Below, piece after piece: positions 47,274-56,567 of a stretch of 64,000 nt of DNA. Position numbers and translations under genes: made by a program. A model generated the notes under the pieces. It was not told the origin of the DNA. It made no database searches and saw only the letters and a list, made by a program, of their open reading frames with translations. The DNA lies in contig WLWS01000004.1 in NCBI GenBank assembly GCA_012103475.1, positions 372,001 through 436,000 of the forward strand. The letters run 5' to 3'. The stretch's first letter is position 1; each line of letters opens with the position of its first letter. Origin of the DNA: Gammaproteobacteria bacterium (GTDB taxonomy: Bacteria; Pseudomonadota; Gammaproteobacteria; Eutrophobiales; Eutrophobiaceae).

Positions 47274-48965
47274 GTGAGCAAACAGAGCAAAAAACGCCAC
47301 CTCAACTCCCTCCAGCCCGGATCGGAGCTGCACTGGTACGAAATTCGAGAGATCCTCGGTCAGGGAGGCTTTGGCATTACTTATCTTGCCGATGACAAAA
47401 ACCTTGCCCACGAAGTCGCTATAAAAGAATACATGCCCATCGATCTTGCCGCGCGCGGCGTAGACGGTCAGCTTGAGTCACTTTCAGCAGCGCACAGCGA
47501 ACGTTACCTCTGGAGTCTTGAACGATTTATCGAAGAAGCCCGGACTCTCGGTCTGTTTAATCATCCCAACATCGTTCGTGTCCGAAATGTCTTTCAGACT
47601 AATAATACCGCCTACATGGTCATGGATTATGAGTTGGGTGAAAGCCTGCAGGACATTCTCAATCGCCGCAAGATTCTGGATGAAGACGATATTGGTACGG
47701 TAATTTTTCCAATAATTGATGGAATGAAGCAAGTCCACGCTCATGGCTTTATTCACAGAGATATTAAACCGGCCAATATATTTATTCGGGTCGACGGCGA
47801 TCCTGTCTTGCTTGATTTTGGTTCAGCCAGGCAATCCTTGAGTGAGCAGCAGCAGTCTCTGACCAGTATTTTCTCGAAAGGCTACGCGCCGATCGAGCAA
47901 TACAGCAGCGAAGACGAACAACAGGGGGCCTGGACAGATATCTATGCTTTCGGTGCCACCATGTACCGGGCAATCGCCGGTATTCCGCCTTCGGACGCCA
48001 TCAACCGTAGCTCGGCGCTAAGTCTGGCTGCGCGTGACACCTATGTCCCTGCGGTTGAAATCGGTGCAGGCCGCTATTCTACCGCCCTGCTTGAAGCCAT
48101 TGACTCAGCCATGCAATTCAAACATCAGGATCGACCGCAAACTATTTCAGAATGGCAATCGATGTTTCTGGAGGCTCGCCCGGCACCTGTGCACAACATG
48201 GTCAAACTTGATGAAGCGCCAGTCGAAGAAGAAGACACTTTCCTCGCTGAAAAAATACGCGCAGCTGAAGCAGGTGACGCCGGCCCTCAGGCTGAACTGG
48301 CATTTATTTATGCCAAAGGTGATGGCGTCCCGGTAAATGACGACGAAGCATTTAAATGGTTTAGTAGAGCTGCCGAGCAGGGAGATGCTATTTCACAGTT
48401 CAACCTCGGTGTAATGTATGCAAAAGGCCGAAGTGTTGAGCAAGATTATACCGAAGCTTTTAAATGGTATAAAAAGGCAGCTGAGAAAGGAGATTTTAAT
48501 TCTCAGGCAACGATATCCATGATGTATATGAAAGGTATCGGCACGGAAAAAGACCATAAGTCAGCTTTTGACTGGACTTTGCGGGCAGCAAAACGCGGAC
48601 ACCTGAATTCAATATTTAACCTTGGTGAATTTTATGCAAGAGGTTTTGGTGTTGAAAAAAACCCCAGTGAATCTTTCAAATGGAATAAAAAGGCCGCATT
48701 AAAAGGTCATGTTAATGCACAACTTAATCTGGGTTTCATGTATGGTAAAGGTGAAGGTGTCGAACGTGACGATGTAGAAGCCTTCCACTGGTATCGAAAA
48801 GCTGCTGAGTTCGGTCACCCGAATGCTCAGTTTAATCTTGGTGTAATTTATGCAAAAGGCCGCGGTGTCCCCTCTAATATCGAAGAAGCAAAAGTCTGGT
48901 ACAAGCTTGCCGACGAACAGGGTGTCGAACAAGCCGGCCGGGCGCTTGCACGCCTGAATCAATAA
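47274..48965 (+). CDS. Ser/Thr protein kinase with C-terminal Sel1 repeats
   Basis: This 563-residue protein has an N-terminal Hanks-type kinase domain with the loop ILGQGGFGITYLADD, Lys51 in VAIKEYMP, the catalytic HRDIKPANIF (Asp163) and DFGSARQ (Asp181). About residues 340-556 form six 36-residue Sel1-type repeats, such as AQFNLGVIYAKGRGVPSN. No membrane segment is evident, so it is probably cytoplasmic, with the repeats selecting partners. The start is GTG at 47274. All catalytic residues look intact. Its substrates and signal are not known. Confidence 0.9.
   Translation: MSKQSKKRHLNSLQPGSELHWYEIREILGQGGFGITYLADDKNLAHEVAIKEYMPIDLAARGVDGQLESLSAAHSERYLWSLERFIEEARTLGLFNHPNIVRVRNVFQTNNTAYMVMDYELGESLQDILNRRKILDEDDIGTVIFPIIDGMKQVHAHGFIHRDIKPANIFIRVDGDPVLLDFGSARQSLSEQQQSLTSIFSKGYAPIEQYSSEDEQQGAWTDIYAFGATMYRAIAGIPPSDAINRSSALSLAARDTYVPAVEIGAGRYSTALLEAIDSAMQFKHQDRPQTISEWQSMFLEARPAPVHNMVKLDEAPVEEEDTFLAEKIRAAEAGDAGPQAELAFIYAKGDGVPVNDDEAFKWFSRAAEQGDAISQFNLGVMYAKGRSVEQDYTEAFKWYKKAAEKGDFNSQATISMMYMKGIGTEKDHKSAFDWTLRAAKRGHLNSIFNLGEFYARGFGVEKNPSESFKWNKKAALKGHVNAQLNLGFMYGKGEGVERDDVEAFHWYRKAAEFGHPNAQFNLGVIYAKGRGVPSNIEEAKVWYKLADEQGVEQAGRALARLNQ
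48291..48941 (+). repeat. six tandem Sel1 repeats
   Basis: Six units of 108 bases encode 36-residue helical hairpins. Each has the pattern N-L-G-x-x-Y-x-x-G-x-G-V near its first helix and W-x-x-K-A-A near the second. Unit 3 lacks several consensus residues. Confidence 0.8.
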
Positions 48966-48995
48966 GCCAGATCCAACACTGTTGTTTTTCAAGTC

Positions 48996-50699
48996 ATGAA
49001 CACGAACCTGTCGGCATTGCTTGCCACCTACCATTCCCTGAGATCACAACATCAACAACTGGTACTCGCGACCATTGTTGAAACTATGGGTTCCACCTAC
49101 CGTAAAGCCGGCGCAAGAATGCTCATTACTCCCGATGCGGAGTACTTCGGCTTACTTGGTGGTGGCTGTTTTGAAGCCGATCTACTCGCACACGCACAGG
49201 AAGTGTTCCAGAATCAGCACAGTAAAATAGTTTTTTATGATATGCGCGCACCGGACGATGAAATCTGGGGCCTCGGCCTTGGTTGCAATGGCGCCGTGCG
49301 TATTTTGCTACAGTTATTCTCCACCGGTGATCCGCAAAACCCGCTGACGCTGATTGAAAACGCGCTAACAGAAAAACAGAATTGTGTGCTGTTCACTATT
49401 TGCGAATCTGAAGAAAAAGGGCTTCCTAACGAAAGCAATTTTCTACTTCAGTTCAGAGACGATGAAGTTGTTAGCGCACCAACAAACTGGCCTTCCGAAT
49501 ACCTTCAGCTTGTCAAAAGGACCTGGCAATCCGGCAAATCATTGTTTTCCGAAACTGGATCATCAGAACATTCAGCTTCAGTTTTTTCCAGCCAGATTAC
49601 CCCTCCTTTCCACTTACTTATAATAGGCGCAGGGCCAGACGCAGCCCCAATTGTTAAAATAGCCAAATTACTGGGATGGGAGATCAGTATCGTTGATTAT
49701 CGGGAAGCCTTTTTGAATCAGGCTGAATTCAGTGAAGTTGATAATCTAATCCTGTCTACACCAGAGCAGCTGGTTGAATCACTCAATCTGCAAAGAATTG
49801 ATGCCATCGTGCTGATGACCCACAAAATTGAGTACGACGAGCGATATCTTCGCTCACTTACGGAAACCACAGCATCCTATATCGGCCTGCTTGGCCCGAT
49901 AGCCAGACGCGAGCGACTTCTGGATCAGCTGGGGGATGACCGAAAGCTGATACAAGAGCGAATATTCGGCCCTGTCGGGCTTGATCTGGGCGGCGAACTA
50001 CCAGAGGAAATCGCCCTTTCTCTGATCGCAGAAATCCAGTCTGTATTGCACAAAAGAGATGGTGCTTCGTTGAATTCCAAGTCACAGCCACTGCACCCGG
50101 AAACTGATTTTGGTCACGATGACTTATACGCGCTTATCCTCGCGGCCGGCGGAGCCAAACGTTTCGGTGGTTTAAAACAATTAATTGAGTACGAAGGCAC
50201 ATCCTTATTACGGCGAAGTATTCTGACCGCATCCTCGATCGTCGGTGAGCGAATCAAGGTCGTACTCGGCGCACGTGCCCGAAAAGTTAAACGGGATATT
50301 GATACTCTTAAGGCAGGTATTGTAATTAACGAACGTTGGGAAGATGGTATGGCCACATCCCTGCAGGCCGGTATCGAAGCACTTCCGGATGAGTGTAACG
50401 GTATTTTGCTGATTCTATGCGATCAGGCCCGCATCAACGCGGATCACTTGCAACAACTCCTGGACCAATGGTTGAATGACAAATCAAAAATCATTGCCAG
50501 CGAGTACGCAGGCACCAGGGGTGCACCGGCCATCATCCCCCGCCATGCTTTTCAAAGCATAATGAAACTGCATGGTGATAAGGGCGCAAAATCTATTATT
50601 GAGAGTAAGGCTGCTGAAGTGATTCTGGTCAACATGCCAGCCGGCGAATTTGACGTGGATACTCAGGATGACTACATGGCTCTTCTCTCTGAAGAATAA
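48996..50699 (+). CDS. XdhC-MobA-like fusion protein (molybdenum cofactor handling)
   Basis: This 567-residue protein joins an XdhC/CoxI N-terminal domain (LVLATIVETMGSTYRKAGAR, LLGGGCFEADLLA), an XdhC Rossmann domain (about 200-345) and a nucleotidyltransferase like MocA (about 376-567, with LILAAGGAKRFGGLKQL, DGMATSLQAGIE, LCDQ and FDVDTQDDY). XdhC inserts cofactor into xanthine-dehydrogenase-type enzymes, and MocA makes the cytosine dinucleotide form. The fusion links making the cofactor to inserting it. No molybdenum hydroxylase gene is in the window. Confidence 0.9.
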   Translation: MNTNLSALLATYHSLRSQHQQLVLATIVETMGSTYRKAGARMLITPDAEYFGLLGGGCFEADLLAHAQEVFQNQHSKIVFYDMRAPDDEIWGLGLGCNGAVRILLQLFSTGDPQNPLTLIENALTEKQNCVLFTICESEEKGLPNESNFLLQFRDDEVVSAPTNWPSEYLQLVKRTWQSGKSLFSETGSSEHSASVFSSQITPPFHLLIIGAGPDAAPIVKIAKLLGWEISIVDYREAFLNQAEFSEVDNLILSTPEQLVESLNLQRIDAIVLMTHKIEYDERYLRSLTETTASYIGLLGPIARRERLLDQLGDDRKLIQERIFGPVGLDLGGELPEEIALSLIAEIQSVLHKRDGASLNSKSQPLHPETDFGHDDLYALILAAGGAKRFGGLKQLIEYEGTSLLRRSILTASSIVGERIKVVLGARARKVKRDIDTLKAGIVINERWEDGMATSLQAGIEALPDECNGILLILCDQARINADHLQQLLDQWLNDKSKIIASEYAGTRGAPAIIPRHAFQSIMKLHGDKGAKSIIESKAAEVILVNMPAGEFDVDTQDDYMALLSEE

Positions 50700-50810
50700 G
50701 GGCACTGCATAATCACTAATAGCAAGAGAGTCACAAGTATGCTCCAATATCGCAATAAAGAAAGCTCGAAGATTGCCGATATCAATTTTTAGTATTCTAT
50801 GGAGAAAGTT

Positions 50811-51398
50811 ATGTCTACAAGAGTGTTGTTTTTCACCAGCCTGCTTTTTTGTTCTTTTATTCAATCTGCCACCGCCGTTGATAAAGAAGATAAGCCGGGA
50901 TTGATTGTTCAGGATACGGTTAATAAGGTTCTCGATATTCTGACAAATAATGAATTATCAGAAGAAGAGAAGAAGAATCAATCCTATGACATTGTTGGAA
51001 AACAAATTAATTTCGCCGGTATGTCTCGACGGATTCTGGCAATAAACTGGAAAAAATCGACAGACCAGCAGAAACAGGAATTTGAAAACCTGTTCCGCGA
51101 AATTCTACTAAATACGTACTGGCAGCGAATAAAGAATTATGACAATGAAAAAGTCGAATATATAACGGGAATGATTGAGGGTAATCGTTTCGCCACAGTC
51201 GATACAGTCATTATTTCCGACAAACTTGAGATTCCGATTACATATAGAATGGAACTGATTGATGGCAAATGGATGGCCTACGACTTTTTAATCGAGTCAC
51301 TCAGCCTGGTGACACGTTACCGTACAGAATACCGCTCAACGATCAAAACTCATGGTGTTGACGGACTGTTGTCCCAAATGCGAGAAAAAATCAAATAG
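50811..51398 (+). CDS. MlaC/Ttg2D-family periplasmic lipid-transfer protein
   Basis: This 195-residue protein is a soluble phospholipid carrier of the Mla type. It has a signal peptide (STRVLFFTSLLFCSFIQSATA), then a helical start and the MlaC core with QINFAGMSRRILAINWKK, EFENLFREILLNTYWQRI and a final RTEYRSTIKTHGVDGLLSQM. I choose ATG 50811 because GGAGA lies at the right distance; the frame starts at 50799. The other Mla genes are absent nearby, so it may act with a transporter encoded elsewhere. Confidence 0.88.
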   Translation: MSTRVLFFTSLLFCSFIQSATAVDKEDKPGLIVQDTVNKVLDILTNNELSEEEKKNQSYDIVGKQINFAGMSRRILAINWKKSTDQQKQEFENLFREILLNTYWQRIKNYDNEKVEYITGMIEGNRFATVDTVIISDKLEIPITYRMELIDGKWMAYDFLIESLSLVTRYRTEYRSTIKTHGVDGLLSQMREKIK

Positions 51399-51415
51399 GA
51401 TTAGCGTCAGCAAAT

Positions 51416-52786
51416 TCAACCAGAACTACATCGTTCTGTTTGCATAAGCCAATCCTGCGCATCACGCGCCCACTTCAATTCGCCTGTTCGACAACTACCG
51501 CCGGAATTGCATAAAGCAAGATACTTCTCCAGGGGCTCTGTAATAGTGCAATCAAGGCGGTAGTGTAAAACTGCGGCATATTCGTACCAGTACGCTGGCT
51601 TGTCTGGGGAAAGTTCAGTTGCCCGTTTTAAGTCAGTTAGAGCCGCTTCGAAATTAAGTAATTCATGTGAATAGTGCATCCCGCGTTCATACCAGATGTC
51701 GGCGTCGTCCCGATTGTAATAAAGTGCCCTCTCATAACTGTCAGGCACGCTTTCGAAGCGTTTCATTTTTCGGGAGAGCAAAGCATTCGCTTTCAGGATA
51801 TAGCGATTCATTGGTTTCAGGCGGCTAGCTAATTCAATATCCCCGAGCGCGATATCATTGTGGCCCAGACGTTGCAGCGCGTGACTGCGCCATCTAAGTG
51901 ACTTTGGATCCTGTGGCCAGAGCGCCAGTGCAGTATCGAAGTCACGTCTGGCAGCCTCATAATCAGCCAGATGATAATGATTGATACCTCTTTCTCTATA
52001 AATAATATGATCGGATCCCTTGTCGATCGCAAAATCAAAATGGATGGCTGCATCCTCATAACGTTTCTGCTCAGCCAGAGACTCTGCAAAAATATAATCA
52101 GCGTATCCTGACAGGTTTTTTAATAGCGGCTGGTCACTAGTGTCCTTATCAATAGTTTTTATAAAACTCATCAAGTCCTCAGCTCGACCACCCCATTCGG
52201 GTTTCAAACTCCAGATATAAGCAGAACGGACCAGATAACTTCTGGGATGAATCCGCAGAGCTTCCCGCAAAGTTTTCGCCTGGTACTCTTTTTCACCAAG
52301 CAACATTAATACTTTCAGAGCAAGCGCATCAGCAGCTGACAAATCTTCTCTGAGCTCAATCGCCTGAGAGATATCGGCTGCAGCAAGACGCAGATAATTT
52401 CTCATTTTTTCCAGCCGCGCTCGGGATGTCTCTTCGAGTTGGCGATGACCACGCCAGGACCATGCAACCCCGTAGTAGTAATACGCTCTTACCAGATGAG
52501 GCACAAAACTATCAGGTTGTAACTGCAGCCAGTCGGATATCAGAATCTCGTAATCCGGATTTGAATTCGCCAGGGTCTCGAGAGCAAACTGCAACAGTCT
52601 CTCATCATCTCCGCCATTGATATATCTGTCATGATAAGAAGCCAAAGTGGCTTCAAGAATTTCGAATTGCCTGTTTTCAATTTGCGAAAGCAGTTCAAGG
52701 CGATCCGGATAAGTGGTTTCAGCATAAGAGTACGGCAAAGCATACAAAAACGAGAGAAACAGGCTGATTTTTAGTCTTCGTAACAT
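51416..52786 (-). CDS. exported TPR-repeat protein
   Basis: This 456-residue protein has a signal peptide (RRLKISLFLSFLYALPYSYA) and at least five TPR-like helical pairs from about residue 150, such as DAAIHFDFAIDKGSDHIIYR and YEAARRDFDTALALWPQDPK. The C-terminus has five cysteines, which could form disulfides. It is the last gene of three consecutive minus-strand TPR genes. Binding partners cannot be deduced. Confidence 0.82.
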   Translation of the reverse strand: MLRRLKISLFLSFLYALPYSYAETTYPDRLELLSQIENRQFEILEATLASYHDRYINGGDDERLLQFALETLANSNPDYEILISDWLQLQPDSFVPHLVRAYYYYGVAWSWRGHRQLEETSRARLEKMRNYLRLAAADISQAIELREDLSAADALALKVLMLLGEKEYQAKTLREALRIHPRSYLVRSAYIWSLKPEWGGRAEDLMSFIKTIDKDTSDQPLLKNLSGYADYIFAESLAEQKRYEDAAIHFDFAIDKGSDHIIYRERGINHYHLADYEAARRDFDTALALWPQDPKSLRWRSHALQRLGHNDIALGDIELASRLKPMNRYILKANALLSRKMKRFESVPDSYERALYYNRDDADIWYERGMHYSHELLNFEAALTDLKRATELSPDKPAYWYEYAAVLHYRLDCTITEPLEKYLALCNSGGSCRTGELKWARDAQDWLMQTERCSSG

Positions 52787-52887
52787 AGAGTTTCTAGAAA
52801 AACGCCGGCAAATATGCAGGCAGGTGCGGTAAATCCGAATATACCTTGAGTATAAACGAATTTGAGGACAGGGAACTTACGATAAGG

Positions 52888-53469
52888 CTAGTTTAGCTTG
52901 CCTAACACCCGTTCCAGTTTGGATTGAGCGGTTTTCCATTCAGGCACCAGCGCTATGGCTTCACGATAGTCCGCTTCAGCTTTATGAAGCTGTCCGAGTT
53001 TTTCGTAAGCCATGCCACGGTTAAGATGCGCTACGTAACTCTGGTTCAAACCCATATCAAGAGCCTTATTGTATTCAAGTATGGCGCTGTCGTAGGACTG
53101 CCCCATAAAAAACAGATTGCCGCGATTGACATGGATGGCACCAAATTCCGGATGTAACTTTTCTGCCCTTTCGTAGTCCTTAATCGCCTTCTGATATTCT
53201 TCCAAAGCGACATAAATTATACCTCGATTGATCAGGGTTGCAGCCCTATCACGCATGCGAAGGTTTTGACTGATTAAAGCATTTGTACACGCAGTCAGCT
53301 CTGAATGGGATGCCGAGTGCATCTGAGTAGCAAGTTGCGCAGAATAAAAACATTCCTGTGCCTCTTCGCTATCTCCGAGAACTGTAACTGATTGCGCTGA
53401 AACATCCGTCGCTATAAACAAAAATAGAAGGGACAATGCCACCATTCGCTTGAAGAGATTGTTACGCAT
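52888..53469 (-). CDS. exported TPR-repeat protein (short)
   Basis: This 193-residue protein has a signal peptide (NNLFKRMVALSLLFLFIATD, cleavage near VSA-QS) and three TPR units, for example EEYQKAIKDYERAEKLHPEF and YDSAILEYNKALDMGLNQ. The ATG at 53469 is chosen because AGGAG lies 7 bases before it; the frame continues to 53532. It is the middle gene of the TPR trio. The function is unknown. Confidence 0.82.
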   Translation of the reverse strand: MRNNLFKRMVALSLLFLFIATDVSAQSVTVLGDSEEAQECFYSAQLATQMHSASHSELTACTNALISQNLRMRDRAATLINRGIIYVALEEYQKAIKDYERAEKLHPEFGAIHVNRGNLFFMGQSYDSAILEYNKALDMGLNQSYVAHLNRGMAYEKLGQLHKAEADYREAIALVPEWKTAQSKLERVLGKLN

Positions 53470-53549
53470 TCGGCTTCTCCTGTTTTTCCCTGGTACCATC
53501 CAAGTGTAGGCAAAAAGTGCCTGTTTTTCCATTTATCCGTGAAAGACTA

Positions 53550-54866
53550 CTAATTCAGTCCACCCTGGTCCGGCGTCCAACGTGCATTTGCGGCTTCCGG
53601 CTGATAACAGCGTACCCTCATATCGCCTACCGTCAGTGTCTCTCCGGGCAGGTAACCGTTGCTGTTCGGTGCTGAACAAACTTTATCTTCAGCCACACAA
53701 AAATTCTGTTTGTTGGAGGGTGGTCCGGGGCGGCACATCAGGCTTTTGCACTGATAATTGTTTTCACATTGATCGCCACTGATAAATGGTGGATCGACCA
53801 GTCTTGCCAATGCCGTCGGTGAGACATCTATATATTGATAAAGGGACTCAGGTAGCAGCTGTTTGAGTAAATAAGGGTCGGTAGTTCGCCTGTATTTATA
53901 CCATTCATCAAAGGACACATAGGCATCAACGTTACGTTCGAGTTTAGCGGCAGCGACACCTCGAACCAGCCAGTTCCAACTCTGCTGGCGATCAATATTG
54001 TTTACTTTGTCGGCATGGTCGAAAGCCTTTTGCCACTGCTTCTCTTTTAAATAAATCAAACCAACATTCTCGAGTGCTTTTGCCTCATCAGACGGGTTTG
54101 CCTGTGCCAAATTTGCCGCTTGTCTGAAATCCTTTTCGGCTCGCACATGATCATTACTCATCAGGTAAGCACTAGCTCGACTGTTATAGTGCAGCCACTT
54201 TTGTGGTTCCAGTTCTACGACCTTGTCATAGGCTGCGATTCGGGCAGCGTGCTGATTCAGTCGTTGATGTGAATTTGCCAGACCTATCAAGGCATCAACA
54301 GAATCAGGCTTAAGCGCATGAACATTCTTAAACTCAGCGACAGCCTTTTCATATTTATGCGAATAAAACAAGGCATTGGCAAGTCCGAGACGAGCAAGCG
54401 CATATTCCTCGGCGTCGGTTTTCACTTGGGTATAGTTATCGATTGCCAAATTGTAGTCCAGTGCAGCAAACGCATCTTTCGCCAGAGACAGCTCATCAGG
54501 CTCTGCCTGCGGATCGGGCAACATATTCAGTACGGGCTCATCGCTGGTATCGTCGACAGATAAATCTTTTTCTGATAAACCCGTTTCATTTTTTCTCACT
54601 TCTATTGGTAAAACTGATGTGTCTGCCATCTCCATTTCATTTTGCCCGATCCTGTTTGACATGGATAATTTTGCAGGTACAACATAGGACTCTGTCGTAC
54701 GTAGTTTGCTCACCTCAGTTTCCAGCTCGTTTATTCTACTTCGTGCTGCTTCAGTCTTCGACTGGAGAACCGTATTTTGACTATAGAACCAGGCCAACAA
54801 ACCGGACAGGATGATAATCACAGACATAAACACGGTAGTTAAATTTGACATTCGATCTTTAGTCAT
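53550..54866 (-). CDS. membrane-anchored TPR protein with Cys-rich C-terminus
   Basis: This 438-residue protein has one N-terminal membrane anchor (about 8-28), a coiled coil (ARSRINELETEVSKL), an acidic linker, TPR repeats from about residue 130 to 310, and a C-terminal region with six cysteines (QCENNYQCKSLMCRPG and on) likely disulfide-bonded in the periplasm. The Cys pattern recalls small extracellular disulfide modules, but no match is certain. It is the first gene of the TPR trio. Confidence 0.8.
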   Translation of the reverse strand: MTKDRMSNLTTVFMSVIIILSGLLAWFYSQNTVLQSKTEAARSRINELETEVSKLRTTESYVVPAKLSMSNRIGQNEMEMADTSVLPIEVRKNETGLSEKDLSVDDTSDEPVLNMLPDPQAEPDELSLAKDAFAALDYNLAIDNYTQVKTDAEEYALARLGLANALFYSHKYEKAVAEFKNVHALKPDSVDALIGLANSHQRLNQHAARIAAYDKVVELEPQKWLHYNSRASAYLMSNDHVRAEKDFRQAANLAQANPSDEAKALENVGLIYLKEKQWQKAFDHADKVNNIDRQQSWNWLVRGVAAAKLERNVDAYVSFDEWYKYRRTTDPYLLKQLLPESLYQYIDVSPTALARLVDPPFISGDQCENNYQCKSLMCRPGPPSNKQNFCVAEDKVCSAPNSNGYLPGETLTVGDMRVRCYQPEAANARWTPDQGGLN

Positions 54867-54908
54867 TTCTATTACTCATATTGGCATACAGAACTATATA
54901 CTTCAGAC

Positions 54909-55436
54909 ATGCAATTTCTACACAAGTTTTATGCCGCTTCGATCAGTATCGGTCTGGATGGGTCCATGCTGATCGAAAGCACACGGGAACGCCTGATAAT
55001 CTGGGCAATGCTGTTTTGTTTCCTGGCGGCCGCCAGCCTGATTTTATTTCTAATGTCGCGTCCTAAAAGTGTTAAAAAACTCAGTCTGGCCCTGTTTCTC
55101 ATTTCACTAATCATTCCGACCGTAATTATCCCCTCTCTCAAACATGAATCGATCCATGTCAGCCGTGATCAAATAACGATTGATTCCGGTTTCTGGTTCA
55201 AGCCAAGGAGAGATGTTATAGAGTTAAAGAATTTACGTAAATTGTCACGGACCCGTGACAGTTATTGGGTCAGCAACCTGATTGGTGATGAGACGATGAT
55301 CTGGTCTTTTGAGCGTGAAAACGATCCTTTACAACAAATAGTACTCAATGCTTTTTTCAGTGCGCACAGCATGACCGTTGCTCACTACATCAGAGACCGT
55401 GGCTATCCGGTAGAGTGGCTGGCTGTGTACTTATAG
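54909..55436 (+). CDS. uncharacterised membrane protein, possible PH-like domain
   Basis: This 175-residue protein has two hydrophobic segments (about 28-47 and 57-75) followed by a soluble part with beta-strand pattern (HVSRDQITIDSGFWFKPRRD), loosely like bacterial PH-type domains. The ATG at 54909 has no clear ribosome-binding site, and the ATG at 54967 is an alternative. It is divergent from the TPR trio, with 42 bases between. Confidence 0.65.
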   Translation: MQFLHKFYAASISIGLDGSMLIESTRERLIIWAMLFCFLAAASLILFLMSRPKSVKKLSLALFLISLIIPTVIIPSLKHESIHVSRDQITIDSGFWFKPRRDVIELKNLRKLSRTRDSYWVSNLIGDETMIWSFERENDPLQQIVLNAFFSAHSMTVAHYIRDRGYPVEWLAVYL

Positions 55437-55441
55437 AGAAA

Positions 55442-55984
55442 CTACTCTGCCTGCAGGTTGGTTAAATCTGCAATAATTTCAGCGGCATGTTTCTTCGGTT
55501 TTACATCCCGGTAAATTTTGGCCAGTTTTCCATCCGGTCCCACAACAAATGTATGACGCTTTGCGTATTTCAAAGGCCCCATAGAGGTCAGACAACCATA
55601 AGCGCTGGCAACTTCTGTGCCTGCATCAGACAACAGCGGGAAAGGCAATCCGTGTTTCTCCGCAAATTTGGCATGGCTTTCCGCACTGTCCAGACTGACT
55701 CCTAGTACTTCAGCATTTAATGCCCGTATCCTGAAAATATCATCTCGAAAGTTGCAGGCCTCAGTGGTGCAGCCAGGCGTATCGTCCTTCGGATAAAAAT
55801 ACAGTACGACCCATTTACCGGCATAGTCAGCCAGTTTGTGTGGTTTCCGATACTGATCGATCAGTTCGAATTCAGGTGCGGGATCACCAACCGTCAATTC
55901 GCTTTCTGCGTTGGAACTAAAAGGCCACATAACTAAGAGTGTTAATACCAGTAGGGATATTTTTGAAGATAATTCTTTTTTCAT
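55442..55984 (-). CDS. exported peroxiredoxin (BCP/PrxQ type)
   Basis: This 180-residue thiol peroxidase has a signal peptide (KISLLVLTLLVMWPFSSNA), so it is predicted to act in the periplasm, unlike cytoplasmic BCP. The peroxidatic Cys is in DDTPGCTTEACNF, with a likely resolving Cys five residues later. FELIDQYRKPHKLADYAGKW and VVLYFYPKDD are typical. It converges on the membrane-protein gene, with 5 bases between. The reductant is unknown. Confidence 0.9.
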   Translation of the reverse strand: MKKELSSKISLLVLTLLVMWPFSSNAESELTVGDPAPEFELIDQYRKPHKLADYAGKWVVLYFYPKDDTPGCTTEACNFRDDIFRIRALNAEVLGVSLDSAESHAKFAEKHGLPFPLLSDAGTEVASAYGCLTSMGPLKYAKRHTFVVGPDGKLAKIYRDVKPKKHAAEIIADLTNLQAE

Positions 55985-56024
55985 AAGTACACCAGTAATA
56001 TTGAATTGAGACCAGGTCGAGGTA

Positions 56025-56562
56025 TCAGTCTACACCCTTTTTTGACCATTCCCTTATTTTTGTAATCTGCTTTTTCGGTATACCAAGAGACTCAAGGAAG
56101 TCCTGGTGCATTTCCGGCATCGCTTGTTCAAACTCAATATGCCATCGTTGCATATCCTGCTCATCAAGCCCGCTAGCCTCGAGCAGGCTTACCCACTGCG
56201 CCTTGTCCATGATACGCGCATTTTTCAAGTGCGCTGGCTGTCCCAAAATCTGCACAATGACCTGCTGTTGCTTGCGCAATGTCAGTATTCAGGCTCTGAA
56301 GTCGACTGGCCAGAATGGAAGCACTTGTTCCCTTACGACTGGTCAGTAACTTCATTATTTCCTCCAGCGACAGTCCGCCACTGCGGTAAGTGAGGATCAT
56401 TTTCAGTCGCTCGACATCTTTCTGGCTATAAAGACGGTAATTGGATTCACTTCGAGCCGATGGTGACAACAGGTTCTTCCTGTCATAGTAGAGCAGTGTG
56501 CTTCGCGATAGCCCGAATTCGCGGGCAAGCTGTCCAATTGTTTTTAAAGTCGAATGCGCCAT
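56025..56562 (-). pseudogene. MerR-family regulator split by a frameshift
   Basis: The first frame (56562 to 56173) encodes a MerR winged-helix domain, IGQLAREFGLSRSTLLYYDR and NYRLYSQKDVERLKMILTYR, and a start of the dimerisation helix, then loses similarity after NTDIAQ at about 56270. A second frame (56279 to 56025) continues the helix (RKQQQVIVQILGQPAHLKNA) and a C-terminal domain (EFEQAMPEMHQDFLESLGIP). Joined, they give a protein of about 180 residues. The shift is +1, from a one-base insertion or loss of an eight-base repeat, or from a sequencing error. It follows a 133-residue protein gene closely. Confidence 0.8.
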
Positions 56563-56567
56563 CTGAT

